DNA of 64,000 nt, taken from positions 7,761 to 71,760 of the forward strand of contig NZ_LQMT02000023.1 in NCBI RefSeq assembly GCF_001620365.2, read 5' to 3'. Within the stretch, counting starts at the first letter, position 1; each line of letters opens with the position of its first letter. This document shows positions 61,864 to 64,000 of the stretch, one piece after another. The notes beneath the pieces are model-generated. The model was not told the DNA's origin, did not search any database, and was given only the letters and a program-made list of their open reading frames with translations. Source of the stretch: Amycolatopsis keratiniphila subsp. keratiniphila. GTDB lineage: Bacteria; Actinomycetota; Actinomycetes; Mycobacteriales; Pseudonocardiaceae. The position numbers and the translations under genes are program-made.

Positions 61864-62712
61864 GTGACGAGGGACGATGACACGGCCCCGGTGGCGCCGA
61901 CCGGGGTCGACACCGAAAAGCCGTCCGCGGCGAGGATCTACGACTGGTTCCTCGGGGGAACCCACAACTGGGCGGTCGACCGCGAGTTCGCCCGCGCGCT
62001 GGAAAAGCAGTGGCGCTGGGTCAAACCGGGCGCGCGGCACAACCGCGAGTTCATGAACCGCGTCGTGCGCGCGGCGCTGGACGCCGGGATCCGGCAGTTC
62101 ATCGATCTGGGCTCCGGTGTCCCGACAGCCGGGAACGTGCACGAGATCGTGCAGGAGGAACTGGAGCCTGGTGATACGGCGAAGGTCGTGTACGTCGACT
62201 ACGAGCCGGTGGCGGTGGCGCACGCGGAGCTGATCCTCGAACGCCACGAGGCGACCGACTGGGCCGGGATCGTCCAAGCGGACATGCGGCGACCGAAGGA
62301 CATCCTGCGGCATCCGGAGACGCTGCGGCTGATCGATTTCGATCGGCCGGTGTGCCTGATGATGATGGCCGTCCTGCATTTCGCCGGCCCGCACGACGAT
62401 CCGCCCGCGCTGGTCGCGACGTACCGGAACGCGCTCGCGCCGGGCAGCTGGCTGGGGCTGTCGCATATGAGCTTCGGCGGCCAGACCGGCGTGGACGCCG
62501 ACGGGCTGCACTGGATGGTCGAGCAGTACCGGAAGACGAGCAATCCGGTGTGGATGCGGGACCGCGAAGAGATCGAGCCGCTCTTCGGGGACTGGCCGTT
62601 GCTGGAGCCCGGCGTCGTCCACCTGCCCGACTGGCGGCCCGTGCGGGAGCTGCGGCGGGACGAGGAAGGTGCCCGGCCGTTCGCCTGGTGCGGGGTCGCC
62701 GTCCACCCCTGA
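61864..62712 (+). CDS. SAM-dependent methyltransferase, DUF574-type
   Basis: 282 residues from GTG at 61864, 19 bases after the acetyltransferase. The family opening is distinctive: PSAARIYDWFLGGTHNWAVDREFA. The SAM-binding region FIDLGSGVPTAGNVHEI and the acidic VVYVDYEPVAVAHAELIL follow, with LMMMAVLHF later. Actinomycete genomes often contain many copies; substrate unknown. The frame is open further upstream but only as an overlap with the GNAT gene. Confidence 0.92.
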   Translation: MTRDDDTAPVAPTGVDTEKPSAARIYDWFLGGTHNWAVDREFARALEKQWRWVKPGARHNREFMNRVVRAALDAGIRQFIDLGSGVPTAGNVHEIVQEELEPGDTAKVVYVDYEPVAVAHAELILERHEATDWAGIVQADMRRPKDILRHPETLRLIDFDRPVCLMMMAVLHFAGPHDDPPALVATYRNALAPGSWLGLSHMSFGGQTGVDADGLHWMVEQYRKTSNPVWMRDREEIEPLFGDWPLLEPGVVHLPDWRPVRELRRDEEGARPFAWCGVAVHP

Positions 62713-62732
62713 CATCCGACCTTTCGGCGGTT

Positions 62733-62764
62733 CGCGTCGCGTTTAGCGGGCTAAAGGCGACGCG
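62733..62764. repeat. REP-like palindromic repeat, copy 19 (GACGCG flanks)
   Basis: 15-base arms CGCGTCGCGTTTAGC and GCTAAAGGCGACGCG around GG, one mismatch. Lies between two convergent genes. Confidence 0.9.
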
Positions 62765-62784
62765 TTCCGAGCGGAGGTCGGATG

Positions 62785-64000
62785 TCAGCCGAAGCGGCAG
62801 ACGAGGGCGCCTGCGTACTGGTTGTAGTCCCCCATGGCGGCGAACATGACACCGCCGACCCAGAAGAACTCGTAAAACGCGATCAGCGAGATTCCTTTGG
62901 TCTTGGGGTCGTCGTCCATCTGATAGGTCCCGACGACCGTCAGGGCACCATCGGCGGGCTTGACCCGGACGACCCGCTGAGGGCCTTCGTCGTCGTCCGG
63001 CGGCGCGACCTCCGCGATGATCTCGCCGTTGTCGACGGCGACGGGGGCCATGAAGCGATCACCCTCGGCCGCGGGCGTCTCCCATTTCTTCTCACCGTTC
63101 TTCAGATCGAAGGCGACGATGCTGCTCGGCAGCGCGGGCGCGACGCCGGTGACGGTCACGAGCAGGCCGTCGGTCACCAGAGCGCGCATTCTGCTGTGCA
63201 GGCTGCCGGACGCGTCGTCACCGTTGAAGTCCATCTGCGGCCTGGCGAGCCCCGTCTCGTAGTTTCCCGCTTCGACCCTGGCCGTCGGCGTGAACGTGTC
63301 GTCCAGCATCAGGTAGGCGCTCTCGTCGTCGGCATCGTCCAGGAAGATGACCGGCGGCGTGGTGCTGACCCACGCGGGGACGATCGTTGCGGTGGGAATC
63401 GGCTTCACCAAGGTCTTCTCCTTGGTGACGGTCCCCGCGACATCGACGGCGACGATCGCCAGATCGAACTCCGGGTAACTGTTCAGGCAGGTCACCAGGA
63501 GCGCGACAGCCCGACCCTGGGGCATCGCGTCCTTCGCGCGACAGTGCAAGCCCTTCTCCGGCGTATCGGGCGGCGTCGGCTTCGACCATTTCGTCCGTCC
63601 GGTCGCCACCTCGAGACCGGCCATGCCGAAGGACTGCGTGACCACGACGGTGTCTTCGATGATCTCCAACGAAGCGCTTTTCGCCGGCTTGTCGTCGTAC
63701 TGCGGCGTCTTGAACGGTTGCTGCCAGACGAACGAGCCCGTCCCGAAGTCGAGCAGGGCCGCGACCGCGCATCCACCGCCGTAGGCCACGGCGACACGGT
63801 TCTGGACGACCGCCGTGCCGGCACCGCAGAAGACCCCTTCCGGCGGCTTGATCCGCCACCGGAGGGCGCCGTCCGCCTGGGCGTAGGCGCTGACATGTTC
63901 GTCGTTGAGGACTACGAAGAGATCGCCGTCGGTCCACGCCGCCACGCCTTCGTCGTACGACGGCATGTCCGCCGCGCCGTGCCGCCATTTCGACCCCGTC
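62785..64000 (-). CDS. PQQ-like beta-propeller protein, 5' end outside the window
   Basis: At least 405 residues, open to the right edge. Repeated strands of the type DGDLFVVLNDEHVSAY, GALRWRIKPPEG, GTGSFVWQQPF and KNGEKKWETPAAEGD mark a quinoprotein-like propeller (PQQ repeats, Trp docking motifs). An ATG at 63966 exists, but in-frame codons continue upstream without a stop (WRHGAAD), so the true start, and possibly a signal peptide or lipobox, lies beyond the window. Enzymatic use of PQQ is not implied. Confidence 0.8.
   Translation of the reverse strand, partial: TGSKWRHGAADMPSYDEGVAAWTDGDLFVVLNDEHVSAYAQADGALRWRIKPPEGVFCGAGTAVVQNRVAVAYGGGCAVAALLDFGTGSFVWQQPFKTPQYDDKPAKSASLEIIEDTVVVTQSFGMAGLEVATGRTKWSKPTPPDTPEKGLHCRAKDAMPQGRAVALLVTCLNSYPEFDLAIVAVDVAGTVTKEKTLVKPIPTATIVPAWVSTTPPVIFLDDADDESAYLMLDDTFTPTARVEAGNYETGLARPQMDFNGDDASGSLHSRMRALVTDGLLVTVTGVAPALPSSIVAFDLKNGEKKWETPAAEGDRFMAPVAVDNGEIIAEVAPPDDDEGPQRVVRVKPADGALTVVGTYQMDDDPKTKGISLIAFYEFFWVGGVMFAAMGDYNQYAGALVCRFG

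Overview
The window looks like chromosomal core DNA from a high-GC actinomycete of the Pseudonocardiaceae, most likely Amycolatopsis or a close relative. The reasons are the very high third-position GC, frequent GTG starts, an RpoB close to the mycobacterial one, the order thrT-metT-rpmG-hadA-hadB...trpT-secE-nusG-rplK-rplA...rplJ-rplL...rpoB-rpoC...rpsL-rpsG-fusA-tuf-rpsJ, a complete mce locus and Esp/MmpS-like proteins. The genus is inferred from these features; no 16S gene is present.

Layout, left to right (most genes are on the minus strand, so transcription runs right to left). 49-9760: S10 and spc ribosomal-protein genes from rpsJ to rplO, ending in a terminator. 10117-14496: the str operon rpsL-rpsG-fusA-tuf. 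14820-14966: a small ORF with a strong ribosome binding site. 15146-18030 (plus strand): four genes resembling an orphan type VII secretion substrate module (YbaB/EspL-like, EspC-like, a WxG protein, a membrane-anchored protein). 18093-23405: a GNAT acetyltransferase, then a five-gene minus-strand group encoding only exported or membrane proteins (a beta-propeller of selenium-binding/methanethiol-oxidase type, a multi-pass membrane protein, two small secreted proteins, an MmpS-like protein). 24013-25125: a serine hydrolase. 25455-32958: rpoC and rpoB, with a clear promoter at 33094-33122. 33605-34795: an unrecognised gene. 35133-46454: an mce transporter operon of eleven overlapping or closely spaced genes (Mkl-type ATPase, two YrbE permeases, six Mce proteins, two Mce-associated proteins). 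46964-48150: rplL, rplJ and a structured leader. 48286-50024: an unrecognised membrane protein and an alpha/beta hydrolase. 50102-52878: rplA, rplK, nusG, secE, tRNA-Trp. 53085-56510: an aminotransferase, an F420-type oxidoreductase, a small protein and an SGNH lipase. 56586-57929: hadB, hadA, rpmG, tRNA-Met, tRNA-Thr. 58010-64000: an EAL phosphodiesterase, a GNAT protein, a DUF574-type methyltransferase and a PQQ-type propeller protein cut by the window end.

The most striking non-gene signal is a family of about 30-bp palindromic repeats, at least 19 copies in 64 kb. All lie between transcription units and never inside the ribosomal, rpoBC or mce operons. Their core is GCGTTTAGC, two central bases, GCTAAACGC, with flanks GGATC or GACCT. 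Some supply the stop codon of the adjacent gene. They behave like REP elements, but no RAYT-type transposase is present here.

Functionally the window combines transcription and translation machinery (RNA polymerase, NusG, elongation factors, 26 ribosomal proteins, three tRNAs) and protein export (SecE) with envelope functions (mce, Esp-like, MmpS-like, SGNH lipase, secreted propeller). All coordinates and motifs were read by eye from the sequence. Family names come from motif recognition, not database searches.
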